Origin: Bryobacterales bacterium
GTDB taxonomy: Bacteria; Acidobacteriota; Terriglobia; Bryobacterales; Bryobacteraceae
Assembly (NCBI GenBank): GCA_016789745.1
Contig: JAEUQF010000463.1
Span: 1-51,108 of the forward strand
Reading direction: 5' to 3'
Length of the DNA: 51,108 nt
Every line of letters begins with the position of its first letter. Within the stretch, counting starts at the first letter, position 1. Under the pieces are notes generated by a model. It did not search any database and was not told where the DNA came from. It was given only the letters and a program-made list of their open reading frames with translations. The translations under genes and the position numbers were made by a program. Of this stretch, positions 41,245-50,443 are shown piece by piece.

Positions 41245-43167
41245 ATGGCTGGCCCTCACGATCGAAACACGCACCGTCTCTTCTCGCTTCTCTGCGCAAG
41301 TGCCCTCCTGGCTCCGCTTCCCGCCCAGGTCACGGTGCCCATGTCGCAATACAACTACGAGCGCACCGGCACCAACCTGCAGGAATCGATCCTCCATCCT
41401 TCGAACGTCAAGCCCGCTACCTTCGGTAAACTCTTCTCCCGTAACGTGGATGCCAGCATCTACGCCCTGCCGCTGCTCATCCCCAACCTCGAAGTCGCCG
41501 GCACCCGGCGCAACGTGCTCTACGTCGCCACCATGGCCAATACGGTCTACGCCTTCGATGCCGACAACCCGGCGCAGGCCGAGCCGCTATGGTCCACCAA
41601 CCTCGGCACGCCCGCCAAAGGCGACAGTTGGATCGGCCCCCTCACCCACGGCATCCTCTCCACGCCTTTCATCGACGTTCCGTCCAACACGCTGTACACC
41701 GTCACCATGCAGCGCAAGGGCCCGGACGCGAACCTCTTCGTCCATGCCATCGATATCGTCACCGGCAAACAGAAGTACAACTCGCCGCAACTGCTCACGT
41801 TCCCCTTCGCCGGCGCCGAAACGTTGACCAACGTCCCGGGTGCCCTTCAGCGAGTCGGCCTGCTGATGCGCGACGACACCCTCTACCTCGCCTTCGGCAA
41901 CATCGTGCCCGACCCTAAGGATCAACACTGGTCCCAGGAAGGCTTTGTCCAAAGCTTCAATGCCCGCGACCTCAGCCAGCGACTGGCCGTTTTCCAAAGC
42001 ACCCCCACGGGAAGAAAGGGCGGCATCTGGCAGGCCGGACGCGGCATCGCCAGCGACGCTGCCGGCAACATCTTCATCGCCACCGCCGGCGGTTTCTATG
42101 ACGGTAAGACCAACTTCGGCAGCAGCGTCCTTAAGTTCGCCCCACGCACGCTCAAGATGCTCGACTGGTTTACGCCGAACAACCACGAGTTCCTGTTCCT
42201 CGAAAACATCGATATGAGCGCCGGCGGCGTGTCGCTGATCCCGAACTCCAACCTCCTGCTGGCCGGTGGCAAGGAAGGCGTCATCTTCCTCATCAATCGC
42301 GAGAATATGGGCAAACTCGAAGGCGGCGCCGGCAGCACCGGCCCCATCCAGCGCTTCAAAGCCACCACCGGCTGCGGCCAGAAGGATTGCGCCCAAACTC
42401 TGGGCACCGCCTTCCTCGGCAGTGAAAAGAAGGGCCGGCTCTTTGTTTGGGACCGCCTGGACGCCCTCTACGCCTACGACATGGTGAACGGCAAGTTCGT
42501 CACTAAGCCCTCGGCCATCAGCAAGGAAAAGCCCGGCATGAATGGTGGTCCGTCGGTCTCCGCCAACGGCACCGACATGGCCAGCGCCATTGTCTGGGGC
42601 GCCTCGACCCAGTCGAAAAAGAACGGCGGACTCGCCCCCGGCACGCTGCGCGCGTTCCTGGCCAGTGACATTAGTCAGGAGATCTACAACAGCGATCAGA
42701 ACGGCGCCCGCGACGCCCTGGGCGACTTCACCAAGTTCGCACCGCCGGTGGTGGCCAACGGCAAAGTCTACGTGCCGACGCAGTCTAAGGCGGTTGTCGT
42801 CTACGGGCTGCTCTGCGGCAACGATGTGACCGCGAAGGTACAGGTGCAGGCCGGCGGCCGCGGCGCCATCGAAAACGGAATCCAGGTGGTGCAGGTGAGC
42901 GTGAAGAACACTTCGCCGCATGCCATTGGCGGGCCTTTCGACATTGCCGTCGACAGCCTGCCCCCCAGCGACTCGGTGGCCAACGCCACCGGCACTACCA
43001 CCTGCGCGGCCCCGGCGAAAAGCCCCGTCGTGCGTGCCGCCGCGGCGCCCCTGTGGCTGGCCCCGGGCGCCAGTTTTAACACCACCGTGCGCATAAAGAC
43101 GAACGAAGCCATTCAGCCGAAACTGCGCATCCTTACCGGACACGCCGCCTCGGCTGCCCGCCAGTAG
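41245..43167 (+). CDS. Exported PQQ-like beta-propeller protein
   Basis: The 640-residue product has a signal peptide (LFSLLCASALLAPLPAQ) and propeller motifs of the PQQ-binding-like type: VLYVATMANTVYAFDADNP, LLMRDDTLYLAFGN, RGIASDAAGNIFIATAGGFYDG, LLAGGKEGVIFLINRENMG and PPVVANGKVYVPTQSKAVVV. The C-terminal 110 residues (from about NDVTAKVQVQAGGRGAIENG) look like an Ig-type beta domain. Catalytic quinoprotein residues cannot be confirmed, so binding of PQQ is unproven. It follows the beta-helix gene with a 39-bp gap, and the two may be co-transcribed. Confidence 0.8.
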   Translation: MAGPHDRNTHRLFSLLCASALLAPLPAQVTVPMSQYNYERTGTNLQESILHPSNVKPATFGKLFSRNVDASIYALPLLIPNLEVAGTRRNVLYVATMANTVYAFDADNPAQAEPLWSTNLGTPAKGDSWIGPLTHGILSTPFIDVPSNTLYTVTMQRKGPDANLFVHAIDIVTGKQKYNSPQLLTFPFAGAETLTNVPGALQRVGLLMRDDTLYLAFGNIVPDPKDQHWSQEGFVQSFNARDLSQRLAVFQSTPTGRKGGIWQAGRGIASDAAGNIFIATAGGFYDGKTNFGSSVLKFAPRTLKMLDWFTPNNHEFLFLENIDMSAGGVSLIPNSNLLLAGGKEGVIFLINRENMGKLEGGAGSTGPIQRFKATTGCGQKDCAQTLGTAFLGSEKKGRLFVWDRLDALYAYDMVNGKFVTKPSAISKEKPGMNGGPSVSANGTDMASAIVWGASTQSKKNGGLAPGTLRAFLASDISQEIYNSDQNGARDALGDFTKFAPPVVANGKVYVPTQSKAVVVYGLLCGNDVTAKVQVQAGGRGAIENGIQVVQVSVKNTSPHAIGGPFDIAVDSLPPSDSVANATGTTTCAAPAKSPVVRAAAAPLWLAPGASFNTTVRIKTNEAIQPKLRILTGHAASAARQ

Positions 43168-43216
43168 CCCCTCCGATTCCCTGAGAGCCTGTGCGCACCA
43201 CCGCCACTACTCTCTT

Positions 43217-44734
43217 ATGGGACTCTTTCGGACCCGTAGCGCTGCCGTCTTTGGCATCGACGCCCATCTCATTGATGTCGAAGTCGATCTCTACTCCTCC
43301 GGCTCCTCGCGCGACTTCATCACCGTCGGCATGCCCGACACTGCCGTCCGCGAAAGCCGCGAGCGTATCAAATCGGCGCTCATGAACTCCGGGTTCGGCT
43401 ACCCTGCCAAAGCCGTCACCATCAATCTCGCCCCCGCCAATGTCCGCAAAGAGGGTGCAGGCTTCGACCTTCCCATGGCGATGGGCATCCTCGGCGCCAT
43501 GGGCACTGTCAGCCAGTCCGAACAGTTTCTCCTGGTGGGCGAACTCTCGCTCGACGGCAGCCTTCGCCCGGTGCGCGGCGCCCTCCCGATTGCCGTCTGC
43601 GCGCGCCGCGAAGGCGTCCGCAACCTCATCGTCCCGCAGGAGAACGCCGCCGAATCGGCCGTGGTGGATGGGGTGAAGGTATTCGGCGCGCGGCATATCG
43701 CCGAGGCTGTCGCCATGCTCAAGTCGCCCGACCAGTACACGCCCGCGGCGGCCCGTACCGCCGCTCCCGGCGCCATTGCCGATGTTCCTGATTTCAAGGA
43801 CGTCCGCGGCCAGACCACCGCCAAACGTGCGCTCGAAGTCGCCGCCGCCGGAGGCCACAACGTGCTGATGGTCGGCCCTCCGGGGTCCGGCAAGACGATG
43901 CTCGCCAAACGCCTGCCGGGCATCCTGCCACCGCTCACTTTCGAAGAAGCCATCGAAACCACCAAGATCCACAGCGTCGCCGGCATTCTGCCCAAAGGCG
44001 CCGCGCTGCTCCGGGAACGCCCGTTCCGCTCTCCGCACCATACGGTCTCCGACGCCGGCATGATCGGCGGTGGCAGCGGCCAACTGCGCCCCGGTGAAGT
44101 GAGCCTCGCCCATCACGGCGTCCTGTTTCTGGACGAACTTCCTGAGTTCCCCCGCAACGTTTTGGAACTGCTGCGCCAGCCGCTCGAAGACCGCGGCGTC
44201 ACGTTGGCCCGCTCCACCATGACCCTCGCCTTTCCGGCCAGCTTCATGCTCATCGGGGCCATGAATCCGTGCCCCTGTGGCTTCTTCGGCGACGCGACGC
44301 GCGAATGCCGTTGCACGGGCGCCATCATCCAGCGCTACCTCGGTAAAATCTCCGGCCCCCTGCTCGACCGCATCGACATGCACATCGAAGTGGCCGCCGT
44401 GCCCTATAAGGAACTCCGCGGCCGTGACGACGGCGTCACCAGCGCCACCATGCGCGACCGTGTCATCCGCGCCCGCGACCGCCAACTCTCCCGCGGCTGG
44501 TACAACGCCGAAATCCCCGCCTCCCAACTGCGCTCCGTTTGCGAACTCGACGACGCTGGCGAACGCACGCTGGAGATGGCCGTCCGCCGCATGGGCCTCT
44601 CCGCCCGCGCCCACGACCGCATCCTGAAGGTCGCCCGCACCGTGGCGGATTTGGACAACGCGCCGAAGGTAGCGGCCAAGCACCTGGCCGAGGCCGTTCA
44701 GTATCGGAGTCTGGACCGGAACTACTGGACGTAG
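43217..44734 (+). CDS. comM: YifB/ComM-family Mg-chelatase-like AAA ATPase
   Basis: The 505-residue product has the N-terminal ribosomal-S5-like fold (FGIDAHLIDVEVDLYSSG, GMPDTAVRESRERIKSAL), then the AAA module with Walker A GPPGSGKT at 220-227, Walker B LFLDELPEFPRNVLELLRQP, and MNPCPCGFFGD with Cys residues typical of the family. The C-terminal helical domain (SRGWYNAEIPASQLRSVCEL, VARTVADLDNAPKVAAKHL) completes it. ComM is a hexameric helicase that promotes branch migration during integration of incoming DNA in natural transformation. The length matches the family. ATG 43217 is the only good start. Its neighbours show no competence genes. Confidence 0.95.
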   Translation: MGLFRTRSAAVFGIDAHLIDVEVDLYSSGSSRDFITVGMPDTAVRESRERIKSALMNSGFGYPAKAVTINLAPANVRKEGAGFDLPMAMGILGAMGTVSQSEQFLLVGELSLDGSLRPVRGALPIAVCARREGVRNLIVPQENAAESAVVDGVKVFGARHIAEAVAMLKSPDQYTPAAARTAAPGAIADVPDFKDVRGQTTAKRALEVAAAGGHNVLMVGPPGSGKTMLAKRLPGILPPLTFEEAIETTKIHSVAGILPKGAALLRERPFRSPHHTVSDAGMIGGGSGQLRPGEVSLAHHGVLFLDELPEFPRNVLELLRQPLEDRGVTLARSTMTLAFPASFMLIGAMNPCPCGFFGDATRECRCTGAIIQRYLGKISGPLLDRIDMHIEVAAVPYKELRGRDDGVTSATMRDRVIRARDRQLSRGWYNAEIPASQLRSVCELDDAGERTLEMAVRRMGLSARAHDRILKVARTVADLDNAPKVAAKHLAEAVQYRSLDRNYWT

Positions 44735-44758
44735 AACGAGGCCTGCCAGGCCCACCCT

Positions 44759-45970
44759 CTACCCTTGCGCGAACACCTCGCGCAGCCGCCGCAGCACGAT
44801 CGTGTGCTCCCCCGGCTGCATCATCCATACCGAGATCTTCACCTGCCGCTCTCCAAATCCCGACACCGCAATTGCGGGCTCGCCCTGCATGAGCTTCCGC
44901 GTCAAATCCCCAGTCTGCATGGCGCTCGCCTCCGCGGTCCACTTCACCAGCACATGCGGCACATGATTCGCGATCGGCGGCACATAGCGCTCCGTGGTCA
45001 GCCCCTTGATGCCCTGCAGCCCCTCCCGCATCTCCCCCACCCGCGCCTCCAGCTCCTTCATCTTCCCCGCATGGTCCGCCTTCAAATAACGCTCCAGTGC
45101 CACCAGCAGCCCGATCATCTCTTCCTTGCCTACCTTCATGCCGCGCCCAATGCTGGCGTACGGCGTGAAGCCCGGCACAGCCGCCGCAATCAGATCCTTC
45201 CGCCCCATCAGAATCCCCGAACACTGTGGCCCCCGGATTGCCTTCCCTCCGGAAAACGCCACCAGGTCAAAGCCTTCCTTCTGGTACTGGAATAGCCGCT
45301 CCATCGGCGTTGCATCGGACGCCGCATCGTTGAAGGTCGGCACCCCACGCCGCTTGCCCACCTCGATCCACTCCTGCCGCGAGATCTTCCCTTCCGGCTC
45401 CATTTCGTTATAGAAGAACAGCATCGCCGTGCGCTCGTTGATCGCCCGCTCGAGTTCCTCCTTCGTATCCACCCACACGATCTTCGCTCCCACCAGCAGC
45501 ATCTGCTGTTCATAGCCGCCGCGATGGGCCCTCTGCTGCACAATCTCGTTCTTCATCCCCGCCGTGTCCGGCAGCCGCTTCAACTTCTCCTTATCCCCCT
45601 GCGCTACACACGCCACCGTCCCCATCGTGATGGCCGACGCGCAACCGCCCGTCACCATCGCCGCCTCCGCGCCCAGCAACTCCGCAATGCGCGCGCCTAC
45701 CCTCGCCTGCAACTCCACCAACGGCACAAAGCATCGCGACGCCCGCTCCATCGCCTGCGTCACCTCCGTGTCCATCAAGGAACCGCCGAGGTGCGTCACC
45801 ACCCCGACCCCATTGATCACCGGGCGAATCCCCAGCCGCGCATACACGTCCGGCTGCTGCGGTCCTGCCGCCGCTGCCTCCGTTGCACCGGCCCCCAAGG
45901 CCGCTGCCGCCGCTGCCGACGTCGCCAGAAATACCCGGCGGTTGGTCTCGTTCCCGTCTTCGTGCCGCAT
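44759..45970 (-). CDS. Exported SelA-like PLP enzyme (D-glucosaminate-6-phosphate ammonia-lyase type)
   Basis: The 403-residue product starts at ATG 45970 with a Tat-like leader (ETNRRVFLATSAAAAAALG). The aminotransferase-class-V/SelA fold carries RPVINGVGVVTHLGGSLM, EAAMVTGGCASAITMGT, FNDAASDATPMERLF (the Asp that binds the PLP pyridine) and the Schiff-base Lys in AFSGGKAIRGPQCSG. Relatives eliminate ammonia or water from amino sugars and amino acids via enamine/imine intermediates. An exported member is notable because PLP enzymes are usually cytosolic and the cofactor must be inserted before Tat transport. It diverges from the M15 gene at 46026 across 55 bp. Confidence 0.88.
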   Translation of the reverse strand: MRHEDGNETNRRVFLATSAAAAAALGAGATEAAAAGPQQPDVYARLGIRPVINGVGVVTHLGGSLMDTEVTQAMERASRCFVPLVELQARVGARIAELLGAEAAMVTGGCASAITMGTVACVAQGDKEKLKRLPDTAGMKNEIVQQRAHRGGYEQQMLLVGAKIVWVDTKEELERAINERTAMLFFYNEMEPEGKISRQEWIEVGKRRGVPTFNDAASDATPMERLFQYQKEGFDLVAFSGGKAIRGPQCSGILMGRKDLIAAAVPGFTPYASIGRGMKVGKEEMIGLLVALERYLKADHAGKMKELEARVGEMREGLQGIKGLTTERYVPPIANHVPHVLVKWTAEASAMQTGDLTRKLMQGEPAIAVSGFGERQVKISVWMMQPGEHTIVLRRLREVFAQG

Positions 45971-46025
45971 CTCATGAGCATACTTCGATACACTGCCCGT
46001 GATATCCTCCCCCCTGGGAACACTC

Positions 46026-46934
46026 ATGCCTTTTGATCCCAAAACCGACGCCAAAAAGGTCCAAGGCGACTTAATTACCCTCGGCTATCTCCCCAAAGGC
46101 GCCGACGACGGCAAATGGGGCGATGGTTCCAAACGCGCCGTGAAGCGATTCAAACGCCGCGCCGCCACCTCCGTCTATCGCATCAACGACGCCGGCGCTC
46201 CCGCCGATTGCGGCCAGGCCGACCTGTTCACCGGCGCCGTCGACGACACCGTCACCGATCCCACTCTCGCCGAAATGCAGAAGTGGATTACCCGCAAGTG
46301 GAAGGCTCCGCTCGGCCGCTTCAAACTCAAAACGCAGGGTGGCGCCACGCTTCGCGAAGACGTCTCCGATGCCTGGCAGAGTCTTGCTACCAAGATCAAA
46401 GGACTCGGTGCCACCATCGACGGCCCCTACGGAGACAGCAAACGTCGTCTTGCCAAGGTCACCAAAGTCGGCGCCTCCAGCTTCAGCTTCCACATCGTTG
46501 GCCGCGCCGTCGACCTCAACCAGGGCCTTGGCGGCCCGCCAGACCATCGCTATTATGTCGCCAAAGACTTCATCGCCACCGGCAACTTCTGGCGCATCTG
46601 GTGCAAGGCCGAAAAGCAGGACGGCACCCAGGGCAAGGAGTTCAAGAAAGGCGAACTCGAGTATTGGAGCTTCTGGGGCAAGACTAGCCAGAAGGCCCCC
46701 GCGGGCTGGTATATCGACCTCACCACCAAAATCACCGAAGACGGCAAGTTCGAACGCATCAAAGCGCACACCGGTTGGGAAGACAACACCAACAAATCCG
46801 AGTGGTGGCATTTCCAATGGGTGGCGGATAAGCAGGCTACCTTTGAAGACGAATGCGAACTCATCGGCATCACCAGCAAGGAACTCAAGGATGCGGGCTA
46901 CAGTGAAACGGATCGCGATCGCGCTCCCGGTTAG
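46026..46934 (+). CDS. M15-type D-Ala-D-Ala carboxypeptidase-like protein with PG-binding-like N-terminus
   Basis: The 302-residue product starts at ATG 46026; nine codons of upstream frame are not needed. Residues 1-45 resemble a peptidoglycan-binding repeat (KKVQGDLITLGYLPKGADDG, DGSKRAVKRF). The C-terminal part has M15 zinc motifs: SFHIVGRAVDLNQ (H156, D163) and SEWWHFQW (E259, H262). M15 enzymes cleave D-Ala-D-Ala or link peptides in peptidoglycan. No signal peptide is seen, so it resembles phage-type endolysins. The next gene starts inside its 3' end. Confidence 0.82.
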   Translation: MPFDPKTDAKKVQGDLITLGYLPKGADDGKWGDGSKRAVKRFKRRAATSVYRINDAGAPADCGQADLFTGAVDDTVTDPTLAEMQKWITRKWKAPLGRFKLKTQGGATLREDVSDAWQSLATKIKGLGATIDGPYGDSKRRLAKVTKVGASSFSFHIVGRAVDLNQGLGGPPDHRYYVAKDFIATGNFWRIWCKAEKQDGTQGKEFKKGELEYWSFWGKTSQKAPAGWYIDLTTKITEDGKFERIKAHTGWEDNTNKSEWWHFQWVADKQATFEDECELIGITSKELKDAGYSETDRDRAPG

Positions 46935-47901
46935 CCTGCTGCTGTTCACCACGGGCTGCACCTCTCCGGCGCCCGCGCCTTCCACCGGCATGGTGCTGCT
47001 GCCGGAAGGCCTTACACTCGGCAGCGCCACGCCGGCTTCGAATCTCGGCTTGATCCTTGACCGCCGCGGCGATGGCCAGGCGCGGGTGCTTGCCGCCGAC
47101 GGCACCGATGGCTGGACCAGCGCCACCCTGTCCACCCCTAACCCCGTCACCGTCGAGTGCCCGCCGCAGAACGTCAGCCTCTTCCGCGAGTCGCCGGACG
47201 AGTTGTCTCCCGAATCTGCCCAGACTCTGAAACCCACCGCCGACAAAGGGTCTCTGCTGGGCGCCGCCGTCAAGACTTACCCCGCCAGCCAGAAGCAGTT
47301 GCTCGCTCCGCCACGCCTCCGTATCCTGCTCCCCGTCGTTAAGGTGCGCTGCGGTGTCGAAGGCTACGCTCCGCTCGATTGGCTCTCTCTCCGATACACC
47401 GCGCCCTCGCTCGATGCCATCAAGGGCCTCGTCCGCGGCCCCTTCCTGGGCCCCTTCGCCCCGAGCCTACGCCAGGCCTCGCCCTCCACCGGCACCCCCG
47501 CCACTGTCTTCCTGGAGGACAAACTCCAGCCCCAGCCCACCACGCAGGCTTACCCCGAAGTGCACGCCTTCTATCGCAACCCCGCCGGCTCTGCCCAAAC
47601 CCTTACCGTCTACGGCAACGGGCCGTCGCGCCTCTATCGCTTCTCGCAACCGCCGCTCAACCTCGTCCTGCCCGACTACGCGCCCTACCCGCTCCGCATC
47701 GAAGTTCACGACGGCAACTGGCTGGTCGAAACCGTCTCCATCTTCGGCGATGGCGCCTATTCCACTCTCTTCCACCTCAGCCCCGACGGCGCCTTCGCCT
47801 TTCATCCGCTCTCCCGCTCTTCCGGCGAAGAGGCCAAGGACGTCGAAGCCTCCTGGCAGTGGCAGAGCGGTAAACTGCAAATCACCCGTCCATCCCGTTA
47901 A
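46903..47901 (+). CDS. Putative lipoprotein of unknown function
   Basis: The 332-residue product has a lipoprotein signal, IAIALPVSLLLFTTGC, with lipobox FTTGC. I chose GTG 46903, with AAGGA 11 bases upstream; ATG 46891 in the same frame is possible. The mature protein is beta-rich and Pro-rich with a DWLSLRYTAPSLDAIKGLV segment and a late GNWLVETVSIFGDG, and matches no family I know. It overlaps the M15 gene by 32 bases and probably belongs to the same transcript. No catalytic residues can be suggested. Confidence 0.65.
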   Translation: MKRIAIALPVSLLLFTTGCTSPAPAPSTGMVLLPEGLTLGSATPASNLGLILDRRGDGQARVLAADGTDGWTSATLSTPNPVTVECPPQNVSLFRESPDELSPESAQTLKPTADKGSLLGAAVKTYPASQKQLLAPPRLRILLPVVKVRCGVEGYAPLDWLSLRYTAPSLDAIKGLVRGPFLGPFAPSLRQASPSTGTPATVFLEDKLQPQPTTQAYPEVHAFYRNPAGSAQTLTVYGNGPSRLYRFSQPPLNLVLPDYAPYPLRIEVHDGNWLVETVSIFGDGAYSTLFHLSPDGAFAFHPLSRSSGEEAKDVEASWQWQSGKLQITRPSR

Positions 47902-47945
47902 TCCGCCTTACCGCTTTCACCGGCGATTCTGTTACCTTGGTCCCC

Positions 47946-49151
47946 GTGCGGATTGCATCTCTGTTCCTTCTCCTCACCGCAAGTATCAACCCTTGCAACG
48001 CCCAATCCCCCTTCCAGGTCGAGCGCAAATTCATCTATCCCGCGGCCTTCCCCGCCGGCCGCCCCTACACCCCCGGCGTGCTCGCCGGCAAAACCCTCTA
48101 CGTCTCCGGCCAGCTCGACAAGGATCCCAAAACCGGCGAACAGCCGAAGGGCATCGCCGAGCAGACCCGCATGGCCATGAACAATATCGGCCACGTCCTC
48201 CGCGCCGCCGGCATGGACTTCTCTAATGTCGTTTCCTGCCACGTCCAACTCGCCGACATGGCCGACTTCAAGGAAATGAACGAGGTCTACGGCAGCTTCT
48301 TCGGTCCCACCCACTACCCCGCCCGCACCACGCTCGCCTACCCCGGCCTGCCAGCCGGCGCCCGCCTGGAATTGTCCTGCATCGCGTACGCCGACAAGTC
48401 CAGGATCTCCGCCGTCATCCCGCCCGCCGGCGCGATTCCGCCCGCTATCGGCCCCTACCGTCCTGGCGTCTGGGCTGGCGACACGCTCTACGTCTCCGGC
48501 AGCGGCGGCCGCTCCCCCAAAGGCGCCGACCTCGATCCCACCATCGAAGGCCAAACCAAACAGGCGCTCGCCAACATCGGCGAGATCCTCAAAGCCGCCG
48601 GCCTCGAACACAAGGACACCGTCTTCACCAACCTCTACTTCCTCGATCCGGCCGGCTACAAAGGCCCCACCTACGGCAAGATCAACTCCGTCTACAAGGA
48701 AGCCTTTCGCCTAGGCCTGGCCCCCAGCCGCGCCAGCTTTGCCGTCGCCAAACTCCCCAGTACCATCTCCGTCGAACTCACCTTCATCGCCACCCGCGAC
48801 CGGAAGAACAAAGGTCGTGTCGTTCCCGATTCCGCCGGCCCCAGCCCCACTTCGTCAAACGGCGGCGTCCTCGATGGGGACACCCTCTACACCTCCGGCA
48901 AGTCCGGCAACGGCGCCACCATCGAAGAGCAGATGCGCGATTCGCTCGAAAGCATCCGCGGCATCCTCAAACTCGCCGGTATGGATCTGCGCCACGTGGT
49001 CGATGCCCACGTCTATCTGAAAGATCTCAGCCACATGGACGCCATGAACACTGTCTTCAAGCAATACTTCCCGAATAACCCCCCGGCGCGTACCACCGTC
49101 CAGGTCATCCAGGACCAACTGGTGCAGGTGCAGGTCGTCGCTGTCCGATAA
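47946..49151 (+). CDS. Secreted three-domain RidA (YjgF/UK114) protein
   Basis: The 401-residue product has a signal peptide (RIASLFLLLTASINPCNA) and three tandem RidA domains at about 20-140, 145-280 and 290-400. Domain 1 has TLYVSGQLDKDPK, YPARTTLAYPGLPAGARLEL; domain 2 TLYVSGSGGRSP, SRASFAVAKLPSTISVEL; domain 3 TLYTSGKSGNGAT, PARTTVQVIQDQLVQVQVV. RidA hydrolyses reactive enamine/imine intermediates made by PLP enzymes, normally in the cytosol as a trimer, and a single chain of three domains may mimic that trimer. The late Glu is kept in domains 1 and 2 but is Gln in domain 3. The start is uncertain: GTG 47946 or TTG 47937. It is followed 14 bp later by the enolase-type gene. Confidence 0.88.
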   Translation: MRIASLFLLLTASINPCNAQSPFQVERKFIYPAAFPAGRPYTPGVLAGKTLYVSGQLDKDPKTGEQPKGIAEQTRMAMNNIGHVLRAAGMDFSNVVSCHVQLADMADFKEMNEVYGSFFGPTHYPARTTLAYPGLPAGARLELSCIAYADKSRISAVIPPAGAIPPAIGPYRPGVWAGDTLYVSGSGGRSPKGADLDPTIEGQTKQALANIGEILKAAGLEHKDTVFTNLYFLDPAGYKGPTYGKINSVYKEAFRLGLAPSRASFAVAKLPSTISVELTFIATRDRKNKGRVVPDSAGPSPTSSNGGVLDGDTLYTSGKSGNGATIEEQMRDSLESIRGILKLAGMDLRHVVDAHVYLKDLSHMDAMNTVFKQYFPNNPPARTTVQVIQDQLVQVQVVAVR

Positions 49152-49164
49152 GGAGCCCATCGCC

Positions 49165-50292
49165 ATGAACCCCAGACTCACCCGCCGCGGTCTTCTGCAA
49201 ATGGGCGCGGCCCCTGCCATCCTCACGGGCATCGCACCGCGCGCCCGCGCCGCTGCCGCCAAAACCCGTTTCACGAAGTACGAAGTCTTCCCCACCCGTA
49301 TCCCGATGGTCGATCGCGTGCGCGAAGCCTGGATTGAAAGCTACAAACTCCAGGGCACCTTCCAGACACACTACACGCCGGTCTTCATTCGGCTCTACAC
49401 CGATGACGGACTCACCGGCGTCGGTGAATCCCTCGTCAGCCCCGCCCAAACCGACGCCATCGCCAAGCGCCTCATCGGCAAGTCGCCCATCGACTTCTGG
49501 CAGGACGACTCCCTCCAGGGCGTCCTCATGGCTGTGCATGATGTCATGGCCCAGGCCGCCGGCACCTCCATCGCCCGCCTCCTCTCGCCTGCTCCCAAGC
49601 CCCGCATCGAACACACCTGGTGGACCCACTGCCTGCCGCCCGCCCTCATGGCCAGCGAAGCCAAACTAGCCGCCAGTCTCGGTTATCGTGTCCATAAGGT
49701 GAAGGCGCGCCCCTGGCAGGATCCGCTGGAACAGGCAGCCGCCATGTGCGCCGTCGTGCCCAAGGAGTACCGTATCTGGGCCGACGCGAATGCCCATTGG
49801 GGCTCCCCCGACCGTGCCCTGCACTTCATCAAGGGCCTCGCTAAACACCACAACTACTTCGCTGTCGAATCGCCTGTTCAGTACCGCAACGTCGATTCCT
49901 TCCGCGCCCTCAAGGGCAAGTCGCCGCTGAAGATCGCCGAACACATGGGCGAGGATCCCATGGTCTTCGTGCGCGAAGGACTGTTGCAGGCCTTTGTCAT
50001 CGGCGGCCCGCTCGGTCGCACCATGGCCAAGCGCGCGCTGATGGCCGAAGTCACCGGCGTGCCGCTATGGGTGGAGTACGGCATCCAGAGCGGTATCTCG
50101 CAGGTCTACCAGGCCCACCAGGCCGCCGCCTACCCCGGCATCGAATACTGCATCACCGTCAACAACTGCCTGGAAGACGATTTCATGAAGGAGACTTTCA
50201 AGGTGGAGGCCGGCTACTACACCGTGCCTACCACGCCCGGGCTCGGCGTCACTTTGGATATGGATGCCGTCGAGAAATACCGCGTCAAGTAA
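49165..50292 (+). CDS. Tat-exported enolase-superfamily (mandelate racemase/muconate lactonising) enzyme
   Basis: The 375-residue product starts at ATG 49165, with AGGAG about 8-10 bases upstream, overlapping the RidA operon. The leader is Tat-like (LTRRGLLQMGAAPAILTG). Catalytic motifs are HKVKARPW (K-X-K), WADANAHWGS (metal Asp), FAVESPVQY (metal Glu) and LKIAEHMGEDP (third metal ligand region). This is the MR/MLE barrel, which abstracts an alpha proton from carboxylate substrates and leads to racemisation, dehydration or cyclisation. Exported members are common in Solibacter-type genomes. Substrate and exact reaction are unknown. Confidence 0.9.
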   Translation: MNPRLTRRGLLQMGAAPAILTGIAPRARAAAAKTRFTKYEVFPTRIPMVDRVREAWIESYKLQGTFQTHYTPVFIRLYTDDGLTGVGESLVSPAQTDAIAKRLIGKSPIDFWQDDSLQGVLMAVHDVMAQAAGTSIARLLSPAPKPRIEHTWWTHCLPPALMASEAKLAASLGYRVHKVKARPWQDPLEQAAAMCAVVPKEYRIWADANAHWGSPDRALHFIKGLAKHHNYFAVESPVQYRNVDSFRALKGKSPLKIAEHMGEDPMVFVREGLLQAFVIGGPLGRTMAKRALMAEVTGVPLWVEYGIQSGISQVYQAHQAAAYPGIEYCITVNNCLEDDFMKETFKVEAGYYTVPTTPGLGVTLDMDAVEKYRVK

Positions 50293-50443
50293 TCGCGCGA
50301 GGCTGTCCAAACGCTAAATATGGGAAGCACTGGGAGATCGGTTGCCGCTGCAGTCACTGCCGTAGGCTCCAGGACGTGTCATAACTGATCCATCTTCTCT
50401 CGCTACAGCATTTGGCCAAGCTCTCAGGCTCAAGCAATACGCC

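Noticed and set aside
41587..44755. Two long minus-strand open frames (518 and 540 residues) opposite the PQQ-like and ComM genes
   Set aside because: Arg/Gly-rich shadows of clearly conserved proteins on the plus strand.
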